Assembly: GCA_000437435.1 (NCBI GenBank)
Contig: FR899629.1
Coordinates: forward strand, 43,575-91,872
Reading direction: 5' to 3'
Length of the DNA: 48,298 nucleotides
Origin: Clostridium sp. CAG:768
Lineage (GTDB): Bacteria; Cyanobacteriota; Vampirovibrionia; Gastranaerophilales; Gastranaerophilaceae
Below the pieces are notes generated by a model. That model worked only from the letters and a program-made list of their open reading frames with translations, had not been told where the DNA came from and searched no databases. Numbering within the stretch: the stretch's first letter is position 1; the number at the start of each line of letters is the position of its first letter. The position numbers and the translations under genes were made by a program. Shown here piece by piece: positions 32,960-41,235 of the stretch.

Positions 32960-34606
32960 TTAATTAACTTCAAAAAATTTATTTAATAAGAGTGGAATAA
33001 ATTTTGCATTCAACGCACTGAAATCAAATACAAACTCATTAACACCTGATCTGTATAATTCTTCAACTTTATCAAATTGTTCTAAAATTTTATCCTCAAA
33101 CATATGCATTCTACAAAAACCATCACAAGTAAATGGATATATCTTATCTAATGATGGATCATGTAATGCATATCCACCACGATGGCAAGGAGCTTTGCAA
33201 GACAAACGAGAAATTATCGCACTATCATTATTTAATGGGCACAAGCCTAAACTTGGAACTCTTATATTTCCTGCAATTGTGTATTTTTTATTTGGAATAT
33301 CATTTTTTATCTTTTTTATTGTCTTAATAGTGCTTTCAATATCCGAAAAAGATGTAAAATCAACCGTATCAATAGGTGACAGATTATTCAAACACTTAAT
33401 TGAAAGACTATTCAATAAATTTATGCCCTGCCCTATTTCTATTGGAATATGATTTATTTCCGGATCATTTATTGCGGTCCAAAAATAGCCAATATTATTT
33501 ATTATCAAACTATCTGGAGCTGGATTTGTCAACAAAATCTGTTTTACATATTCATATACTCTATCAAAATCCCTTTCGATAAGAATTCTTGGAGTAGATA
33601 ATTGAAACTTTATACCATACTTTGTACAGAATTTTTTAACTTTCATTATAATATCGCTAAAACTACTCGTCGCTAAATCACAAGTTGCAAGGATTTCACC
33701 ATACTCTATTGAATAAATAGGATTAGTACCTATTTTTTTTATATATTTTTCAAGTTCTTTCAAGTGAGCTAATTCAGACAATCTTAAATTAATTTTATAT
33801 ATATCTTTTTTAGAATAATCTAAAACTTGTCTTAGTTTTGGTTTTACGACTTTCCATTCGAAATTCCTAATATTTTTGCTGAATTTAAAATCTTGCCCTT
33901 CAGCACTTACCACAACACCTAAAAAGTGATTTGTACTATATATACTTTTCCTTACATGTTTAAACGGTAATTTTTGATGTTTAAATAATTTGGGTTTATC
34001 TAATATTTTTTGAATAAGCTCTATAGCCTCTAAAATTTCTTCTGAACTATTAAACTTTCCTTTTATTACAACACTATCTATCGCCTTTAATTTTTTAATA
34101 TCTTCAGCACAATAAGGAAGATTATCACTATCTATTGCTAATGGCAACTTGGTATATTGCTTAATTTTAGCAATATTTTTCATATAAATTTCTTCTGTAA
34201 TAATTATCTCATCAACCTTATGGAAATTATTTATAAAATCAATTCCTGCAAGATTATGAATATCAAAATATGAATCAACAATTACTTTAAACGGTAAATT
34301 AAAAACCTTTATAGCCTCTAAGATTGCAAAACTATTAATAAAGATTCCGTCAATACCTGCAGTTTTCAAAAATCTCAGCATTTTTTTTATTTCAGGAAGA
34401 TTTTCTTCTGTAATATCATGTTTGAAATTTATATAAATAGCACAATCATTGCGTTTTGCTGCTTCTACAAACTCATTTACATATTCAAAATTATTATTTA
34501 AAAACTTCTTATAATAAACGTAATAATCCCTGCAAGAAGTCTCTTTTGCAAAAACATCAATGTCATCAGGCTTTTTTACAGGCGATACAATTTTTATACT
34601 TCCCAT
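32960..34606 (-). CDS. Divergent U32-like (peptidase U32/UbiU-V-type) protein
   Basis: This 548-residue protein appears to contain a TIM-barrel-like N-terminal half (about 1-200, with 'AGIDGIFINSFAILEAI' and 'DEIIITEE' resembling U32 strands), a middle segment with a further barrel-like stretch (about 230-440), and a cysteine block near the C-terminus (about 455-515: LGLCPLN, SCKAPCHRGGY, FTCDGFCRMH). The Cys-x3-Cys and Y-x-L/H-x-D spacing recalls the iron-sulfur site of U32 proteins such as TrhP and UbiU/V. It may modify RNA or a quinone precursor; function is not assigned. The start is leaderless: TGCTATAAT on the minus strand ends six bases before the ATG. Confidence 0.65.
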   Translation of the reverse strand: MGSIKIVSPVKKPDDIDVFAKETSCRDYYVYYKKFLNNNFEYVNEFVEAAKRNDCAIYINFKHDITEENLPEIKKMLRFLKTAGIDGIFINSFAILEAIKVFNLPFKVIVDSYFDIHNLAGIDFINNFHKVDEIIITEEIYMKNIAKIKQYTKLPLAIDSDNLPYCAEDIKKLKAIDSVVIKGKFNSSEEILEAIELIQKILDKPKLFKHQKLPFKHVRKSIYSTNHFLGVVVSAEGQDFKFSKNIRNFEWKVVKPKLRQVLDYSKKDIYKINLRLSELAHLKELEKYIKKIGTNPIYSIEYGEILATCDLATSSFSDIIMKVKKFCTKYGIKFQLSTPRILIERDFDRVYEYVKQILLTNPAPDSLIINNIGYFWTAINDPEINHIPIEIGQGINLLNSLSIKCLNNLSPIDTVDFTSFSDIESTIKTIKKIKNDIPNKKYTIAGNIRVPSLGLCPLNNDSAIISRLSCKAPCHRGGYALHDPSLDKIYPFTCDGFCRMHMFEDKILEQFDKVEELYRSGVNEFVFDFSALNAKFIPLLLNKFFEVN

Positions 34607-34686
34607 AGATTAATTATAGCATAATAAATATTATTTGTAGTTCTCAATTGACTTTTATTATGAATTAAAAATATAAAATAAGAAAA

Positions 34687-34766
34687 GCTGGATTGCTTCG
34701 CATTCGCTCGCAATGACAATATTTTCCTAACGTCATTCTGAGGACGTTAGTCCGAAAGAATCCAGC
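34687..34766 (+). repeat. Second complete dispersed palindromic repeat unit
   Basis: This 80-base unit starts GCTGGATTGCTTCGC and ends GAATCCAGC, with the inner hairpin GGAC-GTTA-GTCC. About 40 bases downstream CTCGCAATGAC recurs (34805-34815), repeating the arrangement at 30284-30501. The gap 34607-34976 otherwise holds only the upstream region of the next gene. Confidence 0.88.
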
Positions 34767-34976
34767 TGATTCAAAATTAAAAAGACTATATTGATTTAAA
34801 TTAGCTCGCAATGACAATATTTATTATGTAAACAATTCTTAACAAACACTGAAAAAATAAGCAATTTTTTGGGAAAGAAATACTTAGTATATACATAAGG
34901 AATATTTAGGATAGTCTAACACACTTTCTCATCAAACACATCAATAGGATTACAATTAAATTTAGGGAGGACACCA

Positions 34977-35216
34977 ATGGCAATAGGTGCTGAGGATTAC
35001 ATCGACCAACTTTTGGTCAAAAAATACGCTGAAGAAAAAGTTGATAACCACGACAATATGGAATCAATGGTTGACCCAGAAAAAATGATGGGTGCAATGA
35101 ATGATTATGCAAGTATGTATCGAAATATGATGAACCTTAAACAAAGGTTAAATATTGCATGTTATGCTATCAACGCAAGAACAGCAAGATATAATAAAAC
35201 ATCCCAATATCAATAA
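34977..35216 (+). CDS. Small acidic hypothetical protein
   Basis: This 79-residue protein has a very strong ribosome site (GGGAGG, seven bases before the ATG). It is rich in Met and Asn with predicted helices throughout (IDQLLVKKYAEEK, then ASMYRNMMNLKQRLNIACYAI). There is no signal peptide, membrane segment or recognised motif. Its strong translation signal suggests an abundant small cytoplasmic protein. It lies 78 bases upstream of maf on the same strand. Function unknown. Confidence 0.65.
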   Translation: MAIGAEDYIDQLLVKKYAEEKVDNHDNMESMVDPEKMMGAMNDYASMYRNMMNLKQRLNIACYAINARTARYNKTSQYQ

Positions 35217-35294
35217 AGTTTTATGTTCAAACTTTTTCGGTTATAATATACAGAAGAAAACGATATAATTATCAACTGAGAAAGTGAGAACAAA

Positions 35295-35864
35295 ATGGTG
35301 GGAAAAATAATCCTTGCTTCTTCTTCTCCCAGAAGAGCAAATATTCTGAAAAAACTTAATATTGGATTTGAAATCATTCCGTCTCCGTATGTTGAAGATC
35401 ATACAAGGACGGTTTTTTCTTATGATTTTATAGAAAATTTAGCATACAACAAAGCCAAAGAAGTAATACCTTTAGTAAAAGAGCCTAGCACAATAATTGG
35501 AGCTGACACTGTTGTAGTACTTGATAATAAAATATTAGGAAAGCCTGACGGATATGATGGAGCCTTTAAAATGCTTAAAAGCCTTTCAGGACGGACTCAT
35601 ATAGTTGTCACTAGCATAGTTGTAATGAATTCTGAAACCAGAGAATTTAAAAAGAATTCTACAACAAGTGAAGTTACATTTGAAAATTTAACGGATGAAC
35701 AAATCAAATTTTACATAGATAATTTCAAACCTTTTGATAAAGCAGGTTCATATGGAATACAAGAAATGCCTGCGGGATATATTAAATCCTACACAGGCGA
35801 TCTTGAAAATATTATTGGAATTAGCTCTAAGTCATTAGCAGAACTACTATCTATTAATATTTAA
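35295..35864 (+). CDS. maf: Maf-family nucleoside triphosphate pyrophosphatase
   Basis: The protein hydrolyses non-canonical or excess nucleoside triphosphates to monophosphates. The 189 residues show the Maf signature ILASSSPRRANIL at the N-terminus, IIGADTVVVLD with the catalytic Asp, GKPDGYDGAFKML, SLSGRTHIVVT, and DKAGSYGIQE near the C-terminus. A GTGAG site precedes the ATG. Its TAA ends at 35864 and the convergent SEC-C gene's stop begins at the very next base. Confidence 0.93.
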   Translation: MVGKIILASSSPRRANILKKLNIGFEIIPSPYVEDHTRTVFSYDFIENLAYNKAKEVIPLVKEPSTIIGADTVVVLDNKILGKPDGYDGAFKMLKSLSGRTHIVVTSIVVMNSETREFKKNSTTSEVTFENLTDEQIKFYIDNFKPFDKAGSYGIQEMPAGYIKSYTGDLENIIGISSKSLAELLSINI

Positions 35865-37142
35865 TTATAAATTTGCTCCACAGCATTTTTTAAACTTTTT
35901 GCCACTTCCGCAAGGGCAAGGGTCATTTCTGCCGACTTTGCTTAAATCTACACCTTCTAACTCTGGTTTTTCAATATCTTCTTCAATTATACCTAAAGTT
36001 TTTGAAAATGCTTTTGATTTGTATAATACAGTTGTTGATGAGAAGATTTTATTTTCCAAATATCTGGATTTGTAATGTTCTAAAAGCTCATCAAATGTAT
36101 AATTTGTACCTAAAAGTTTATTTACCACATCAATAAAGTTAGAATGACGTTCTGCTACTCGTTTAATAATATTTGCAGAAAATTTATCATTATTTAAGAA
36201 AAATTCAACGCATTCTTTTGCATTTTCTACAGTGTCTGAATTTTCAATAACTTTGTCAAACGTAGCTAAAAATGGGACAGCATATAATCCTAACTCTTTA
36301 TCAAATACAATCCCTACATCATAAATTTCTTTATGAGAAGAAAATCCACCCAATGAATTTTCTAAGAAATTATCGTATGAATTATTAAATTCTGATACAT
36401 TAAAGAATTTATAACTATCTAATGATTGAATTTTATCTTGAAAATCAATCTTTTCTCCGCCTTCTGCGAAATCATTAAACGCACCTATTAAATCATCTGC
36501 GAATTTATTTGTAGTAACAATTTCATCTTTACCAAAAAATTCAATAAATTTATCATAAATTTCTTTAATATTTTCTTCTATTTCTTTTTGTTTTTCCGGA
36601 TTATCTAAATAAACAAGTTCTGGATTTTGAATAATTTTTGCAACTGAATATCTCAAGGCATCATCTCTACGAGTAGAAGGTAAAACACCTGAAATTTCTA
36701 AAAGATAATACGCTTTTTCAAACTTAAAAATTCTTGCAACTACATATTGTCCAGCTCCCATACCTCTAAAAGAAGTCATTTTAACAAGAGAGACAACACT
36801 ATAGTTTTTTTCATTTATTATGTTATTAAAATCAAATCCATTTTGTAAAACTCTTTTAATTTCAAAAATAGATGAAATTGATTGCATTAAAGCTTTAACG
36901 ATTTTTTTACTTGATGCTGGCAATTTTTTAGTATTTTCAAGATACAAAGATAAAATACTTTTATTTTTTAAATTTCTTTCAAAAATATAATTAAAACAAG
37001 CAGATTGAAAATTCATTCCATGCTGCCCAATCGTTTTAATATATTCTTCAAAATCAGGTTTTACAGTTTCATCATTTTGAACAAAATCTGCCAAGTCTTT
37101 TATTACGTCATTAATTTCTTTTAAATCTTCTAAAATAAGCAT
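35865..37142 (-). CDS. SEC-C metal-binding motif protein
   Basis: From ATG 37142 the protein has 425 residues; the frame is open 15 codons further upstream but GAGGGAG directly before this ATG fixes the start. The body is helical and acidic with no recognised domain. The C-terminus GRNDPCPCGSGKKFKKCC is a textbook SEC-C zinc-binding motif, as at the end of SecA and many other proteins. The protein may dock to ribosomes or SecB-like partners through this motif, but its role is unknown. It is codirectional with the TPR membrane gene upstream (73 bases). Confidence 0.8.
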   Translation of the reverse strand: MLILEDLKEINDVIKDLADFVQNDETVKPDFEEYIKTIGQHGMNFQSACFNYIFERNLKNKSILSLYLENTKKLPASSKKIVKALMQSISSIFEIKRVLQNGFDFNNIINEKNYSVVSLVKMTSFRGMGAGQYVVARIFKFEKAYYLLEISGVLPSTRRDDALRYSVAKIIQNPELVYLDNPEKQKEIEENIKEIYDKFIEFFGKDEIVTTNKFADDLIGAFNDFAEGGEKIDFQDKIQSLDSYKFFNVSEFNNSYDNFLENSLGGFSSHKEIYDVGIVFDKELGLYAVPFLATFDKVIENSDTVENAKECVEFFLNNDKFSANIIKRVAERHSNFIDVVNKLLGTNYTFDELLEHYKSRYLENKIFSSTTVLYKSKAFSKTLGIIEEDIEKPELEGVDLSKVGRNDPCPCGSGKKFKKCCGANL

Positions 37143-37215
37143 TAATTTCTCCCTCTTTATAAAAAGAGGATACCTTAAAAAAAGCAAAAACTCAATACTA
37201 TAACAGAGTAATATA

Positions 37216-38292
37216 CTAAGGTTTTCTTATCATTGTAGAATCCAATGAGAATTTGCACTCAGGACACATTTTCTTAGCTGTCGTAAAATCAACCTGTGCT
37301 CCAGAAAAATCACCTAAGATTTTTCTTACAATCCCCCTATTATTGTATACTAAAGATGGAGAGAAAAAGACTTTATCTCCTTTTCGATAAAGAGCTAGAA
37401 GATAATTATATGTGCCTAAAGCCTCATTATATTTTTTATTTTTTAATTGATAATTTGCTTTTTCACTCATTAAATAATACTTATAAGCTTTATTTTTTTC
37501 TAACGCAATCAAATTATCGAATTCACTAATTGTTTGATCATATGGTAAATAATATGATTTTACACCAACAATATCTGGATTAAATTCTTCAGAAAAACTA
37601 TACTTATTAGCTTTTTCATAATCTTCTACTGCTTCTTTGTACTGTTTCAAATTAAATTTAGCGTATGCCCTTTGAACATATACTTCAGGCGCAACCGGCA
37701 TAAAAGTCAAATAAGTATTAGCAAGTTTCAATGCAGAGTTAAACTTACCATTATTATTTAAAGAATTAATAATTAATGGAGTTAAAATATAAGAGAAAAA
37801 TATTAATATCATTAACGCAAGAACATATACACTTTTTCTTGGAGTTTTAATATATTCTTGAAAAGCTTTCTCTTCAATATATTTAGTTTTAGGTTGAAAT
37901 TTCATTTTTTGAAAAGTTCCGACATATCTTGCCAAATAATTTTCATACAAAGAATTAACAACCACATATGTTAAATACAATGCAACTAAAGGAATTAATG
38001 AAAGAAGCATCACAACTACAAAAAATGGCAAATTCATAAATTCCAAATAATATGGAAATATTACAAGATAAACATACAAAATTATTTCAACAGCTACTGC
38101 TGAATTTAATAAAGTTGTAAACCTGCGATATACCTTATTTACTTCTTTTAATTTTTCATCGGGCAAACTAACAGCATATCGATACCCATTGCTTCTCATA
38201 ATTCCAGCGAGTACTGTATTATTATTTACTTTATAATAAGTACAAAATTGAGATTTCAAAAATAATTGTTTTCTATATTCATTAATATCCAT
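37216..38292 (-). CDS. Membrane protein with C-terminal TPR repeats
   Basis: This 358-residue protein has membrane helices at about 58-78, 82-112 and 153-175, and two to four TPR-like helical repeats in the C-terminal half (FNLKQYKEAVEDYEKANKY; KNKKYNEALGTYNYLLALY; KILGDFSGAQVDFTTAKKM). The tail carries Cys-Pro-Glu-Cys, a possible metal site. The soluble TPRs probably sit on one face of the membrane as a scaffold. No family is recognised. The start lacks a ribosome site, and TATTAT ends six bases before the ATG, suggesting a leaderless mRNA. It is divergent from the tRNA-Pro cluster. Confidence 0.75.
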   Translation of the reverse strand: MDINEYRKQLFLKSQFCTYYKVNNNTVLAGIMRSNGYRYAVSLPDEKLKEVNKVYRRFTTLLNSAVAVEIILYVYLVIFPYYLEFMNLPFFVVVMLLSLIPLVALYLTYVVVNSLYENYLARYVGTFQKMKFQPKTKYIEEKAFQEYIKTPRKSVYVLALMILIFFSYILTPLIINSLNNNGKFNSALKLANTYLTFMPVAPEVYVQRAYAKFNLKQYKEAVEDYEKANKYSFSEEFNPDIVGVKSYYLPYDQTISEFDNLIALEKNKAYKYYLMSEKANYQLKNKKYNEALGTYNYLLALYRKGDKVFFSPSLVYNNRGIVRKILGDFSGAQVDFTTAKKMCPECKFSLDSTMIRKP

Positions 38293-38388
38293 ATATTTAT
38301 AATAACATTTTTCCCGTGCAATTGCAATTCAATTTACAAAAAATTTTAAAGTGTTATACTTTAGTCGTTGCAAATTGAAAAATATTAA

Positions 38389-38458
38389 GATGTGGAACTC
38401 TGCCTCTCAAACAATTAAATATCGTTTGAGAGGGAAAAATTGGTAGCATAGCTTCCAA
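38389..38458 (+). repeat. tRNA-neighbour structured repeat, copy A (partly degenerate)
   Basis: This copy has the shared ACTCTGCC segment, a 13-bp hairpin with one mismatch (38403-38415 with 38421-38433, loop TAAAT), and a second hairpin TTGGTAGC-ATA-GCTTCCAA with one mismatch (38440-38458). The outer closing stem is not clear. It lies upstream of copy B and two tRNA-Pro genes. Confidence 0.65.
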
Positions 38459-38478
38459 ACTAAATCATAATAATATCA

Positions 38479-38564
38479 GGACGTGACACTCTGCCGAACA
38501 AACGATTGAGTATCGTTTGTGAGATGGAATTGGTAGCGTAGCTACCAAGCATAAATAATCGTCC
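38479..38564 (+). repeat. tRNA-neighbour structured repeat, copy B
   Basis: This 86-base element lies 12 bases upstream of tRNA-Pro(GGG). Its ends GGACG and CGTCC can pair. Inside are a perfect 9-bp hairpin ACAAACGAT-TGAGT-ATCGTTTGT (38498-38520) and a perfect 8-bp hairpin TTGGTAGC-GTA-GCTACCAA (38530-38548). GGACGTG at the start and TTGGTAGCGT inside match the 5' end and D-arm of the adjacent tRNA-Pro. The middle matches copy C, with a compensated base pair in hairpin 1. Confidence 0.82.
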
Positions 38565-38576
38565 TAAAATCATAAT

Positions 38577-38650
38577 CGGGACGTGGCGCAGCTTGGTAGC
38601 GTGCTACCTTGGGGTGGTAGAGGTCGCAGGTTCAAATCCTGTCGTTCCGA
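38577..38650 (+). tRNA. tRNA-Pro (GGG)
   Basis: This is a 74-base tRNA. The acceptor CGGGACG pairs with CGTTCCG, the D stem is GCGC/GCGT, and the anticodon stem CTACC/GGTAG encloses TTGGGGT with GGG at 38611-38613 and the G37 expected for proline. The discriminator is A; CCA is not encoded. Structured repeats A and B precede it. Confidence 0.92.
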
Positions 38651-38707
38651 TTTTTATTATTATTAATTGCTATAAAATAAATACAGAATAAACACTCACA
38701 GTAATAT

Positions 38708-38781
38708 CGGGATGTAGCGCAGTCTGGTAGCGCACCGTGTTCGGGACGCGGGGGTCGCAAGTTCGAATCTTGTCATCCCGA
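38708..38781 (+). tRNA. tRNA-Pro (CGG)
   Basis: This is a 74-base tRNA. The acceptor CGGGATG pairs with CATCCCG, and the anticodon stem CCGTG/CGCGG encloses TTCGGGA with CGG at 38742-38744 and G37. The discriminator is A; CCA is not encoded. It lies 57 bases after tRNA-Pro(GGG), probably in the same transcript. Confidence 0.93.
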
Positions 38782-38783
38782 TT

Positions 38784-40481
38784 TTATTTATTCAAAGCTA
38801 AATTAATATCTTGACGTTTTATAATTCCTTTAAGTTCATTGCTATTATCAGTCACAACCAATATTTCTATATTATTTGAATGTAATCGATAATAAGCAAT
38901 ATATAAATTTTCCCAAACACCTATTGTAACAGGAGAAGGATTCATTATTTTATTAAGCTCTATTTTATTATTAATACCTTGAAATAAAGCATCCTCAATA
39001 TCAGATTTTGAAATTACACCGACCAATTTCTGCTTTTCATTCAGGACTGGATAATAAGAGTATCCATACATTTTTATATAATACCCAGCATCCTCAATTG
39101 TCTGATTAACATACAAAGATTTAACATCTGTATTCATATAATCTTTCACTAGAAAGCCACTTAACAATTTTGCTTCTTTTGATTTTACTTGATTGACAAT
39201 TAATTCTGCATATATTGGTTTATGATTTAATTTTTCCGCAATCAAATCCGCAATTGCAGCACTAAGCATTATAGGTAAAATATGTGAATACCCTGAAGTC
39301 ATTTCAAAAACCATAACAACAGCTGTAATAGGCGTTCTTGCAACCGCCGACAAAAAAGCACCCATTCCAATCATCGAGATTAAAACCGGATCTACATTAA
39401 AACCTAAATTATTAAAAATAAATGCAACAATATACCCTAAAAAAGCTCCTAGCATTAACATTGGTAAAAATATTCCACCAGCAGCTCCTGAGCCAAAACA
39501 AAAAGGTGTTAATAAAAATTTAACAATAAAAATAACAATAACCAAAGATAAAGATATTTTATTAGCTAATAATAAATCTACAGATAAATTTCCTGAACCT
39601 AAAACATAAGGCAAGAAAACACCTATAACACCAACAACAAAACCTGCAATAGCTGGTTTTATCCAATTTGGGATTTTATTCATTTCTGCAAATAAAACAT
39701 TGTTTTTATATATCACTCTTGCAAAAAGAACTCCCAAAAATCCAGAAACTACTCCGAGAATTATACAAATAAAAACCCCATCAACAGTAAAATGCTGAGT
39801 AATTTGAGGAATTACAAATGATGGATTATTTCCTAAAAAATACCTTGCAATAGATGAAGCCGTAACAGTAGCGACTAAAACAGGGAAAAGCAAAGATGAA
39901 GAAAATTTGTTAACTAATTCTTCTAAAACAAAAATAGTACCTGCAATTGGAGCATTAAAAGTTGCGCCAATTGCAGCTCCTGCCCCTGCGGCAATTAGCT
40001 TTCCTTGATTAGCACCTTTCATTTTAAAAAATTTTGCGACCAAAGCACCTGCACCTGCTCCTAATTGAACACTTGGTCCTTCTCGACCAAGGGAAAGTCC
40101 CGTTCCAATACCAGCTACACCTGCTATAAATTTCACAATTATACTTCTGATTCTTGTAATATTACCCATTCTTGCTAAAACCATCTTTACAAAAGGAATA
40201 CCACTCCCTCGAGTTTCAGGAGCAAATTTAAAAACAAGAATCCCTGAAATTAATCCTCCTATTGTTGTTATAATAGGAAAAATCAATAATTTATGCATAA
40301 TATCAAATTGAGATAAAAAATTTTGAATTATATTAAATAACTTATTTATAGATACTTTAAATAAAACAACCAATACACCTGAAATTAAACCAACTAAAAT
40401 TGCTTGTAATATAATTTTACTCCTCGCAATTCCCTCAAAAAAATGTTCAGTTTGCTTAAATATTTTTCGTCCCAATTTCAT
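38784..40481 (-). CDS. ClC-family chloride/proton antiporter with CBS domains
   Basis: This 565-residue protein has a ClC membrane domain (about 1-435) and two CBS domains (about 446-565) that may bind nucleotide and regulate transport. The selectivity motifs GSGIP (92-96), GREGP (132-136) and AGGIFLP (near 331) are all present. The gating Glu134 and the internal proton Glu in FVLEEL (187/188) are kept, which in this family points to a 2Cl-/H+ exchanger rather than a channel. Likely roles are acid resistance or ion balance in the inner membrane. TATATT ends six bases before the ATG, another leaderless-type start. It converges on the tRNA-Pro genes. Confidence 0.92.
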   Translation of the reverse strand: MKLGRKIFKQTEHFFEGIARSKIILQAILVGLISGVLVVLFKVSINKLFNIIQNFLSQFDIMHKLLIFPIITTIGGLISGILVFKFAPETRGSGIPFVKMVLARMGNITRIRSIIVKFIAGVAGIGTGLSLGREGPSVQLGAGAGALVAKFFKMKGANQGKLIAAGAGAAIGATFNAPIAGTIFVLEELVNKFSSSLLFPVLVATVTASSIARYFLGNNPSFVIPQITQHFTVDGVFICIILGVVSGFLGVLFARVIYKNNVLFAEMNKIPNWIKPAIAGFVVGVIGVFLPYVLGSGNLSVDLLLANKISLSLVIVIFIVKFLLTPFCFGSGAAGGIFLPMLMLGAFLGYIVAFIFNNLGFNVDPVLISMIGMGAFLSAVARTPITAVVMVFEMTSGYSHILPIMLSAAIADLIAEKLNHKPIYAELIVNQVKSKEAKLLSGFLVKDYMNTDVKSLYVNQTIEDAGYYIKMYGYSYYPVLNEKQKLVGVISKSDIEDALFQGINNKIELNKIMNPSPVTIGVWENLYIAYYRLHSNNIEILVVTDNSNELKGIIKRQDINLALNK

Positions 40482-40545
40482 AAATTAAATATATAACACA
40501 AAAATTTTATAGCAAATATTTTGCTTCAAGAGTTTTACAAAAAAT

Positions 40546-41127
40546 ATGCAAACAATACTCCCATTAAACATTTATCAAAATACAAATAAAAAAATATCTT
40601 TTGGAAACAAAAACTCTTACGAGTTAAATACTTTAAAAACAACATTAAATAAAATTAAATCTAATAATTCCAACATTGATGTTTTTATAAAAGCTGTATC
40701 GAGTAGTGAAAAACTTGCAAATACAAAAATAAAAAAATTTATTATGCAAGGTTCAAGAGCTATTGTTTTTGAAACAGATGATAATAAAATTTTAAAATTA
40801 ACAAAAGGCAACCATTTCCCATTAAATCGCCCTGCTGAAGATTTTGATGTCCCAATTTATGAAAAAGGAAAAATCGGGAAAATACATTATTATCTAGAAG
40901 AGAAATTATATCAACATGGGCTTTCAAAACCTTTTGTTGATACTATAAAAGAAAGAATAAAAAATAAAGGTTATAGAACATTTGATATATTTGACGGGGA
41001 TATTAATCAAATAGGAATTTCTAAAGACGGAAAATTATATCTTCTTGACCCAGAATGTGCAAAATACAAAACAATATTTCATGCAATTTTTAATAAGGCT
41101 AAAAAGTTTATTTTAAAAAATACTTAA
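40546..41127 (+). CDS. Small kinase-fold protein with N-terminal ISFG tag
   Basis: This 193-residue protein starts MQTILPLNIYQNTNKKISFG, an N/Q-rich start ending in S-F-G (18-20), like other tagged proteins here. The rest resembles a minimal protein-kinase or phosphotransferase fold: a glycine-loop-like QGSRAIVFE (68-76), Lys84 in ILKLT, a hinge-like YYLEEKLY (115-122), a catalytic-loop-like FDGDINQIGI with Asp152/Asn154, and YLLDPE with Asp168 in place of DFG. It is much shorter than a typical kinase (about 250-300), so it may be an atypical kinase or an effector. No signal peptide is present. Assignment is by motif reading only. Confidence 0.6.
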   Translation: MQTILPLNIYQNTNKKISFGNKNSYELNTLKTTLNKIKSNNSNIDVFIKAVSSSEKLANTKIKKFIMQGSRAIVFETDDNKILKLTKGNHFPLNRPAEDFDVPIYEKGKIGKIHYYLEEKLYQHGLSKPFVDTIKERIKNKGYRTFDIFDGDINQIGISKDGKLYLLDPECAKYKTIFHAIFNKAKKFILKNT

Positions 41128-41235
41128 AACAACTTTTTTAGTACATCAATCCTATGATTTTTTATTCAAAATGTTTGAAATTTTGAATAAAAAGTTGTAT
41201 AATTTTCAGGTAACGTTATTTGAAAGAGGTTTTAT

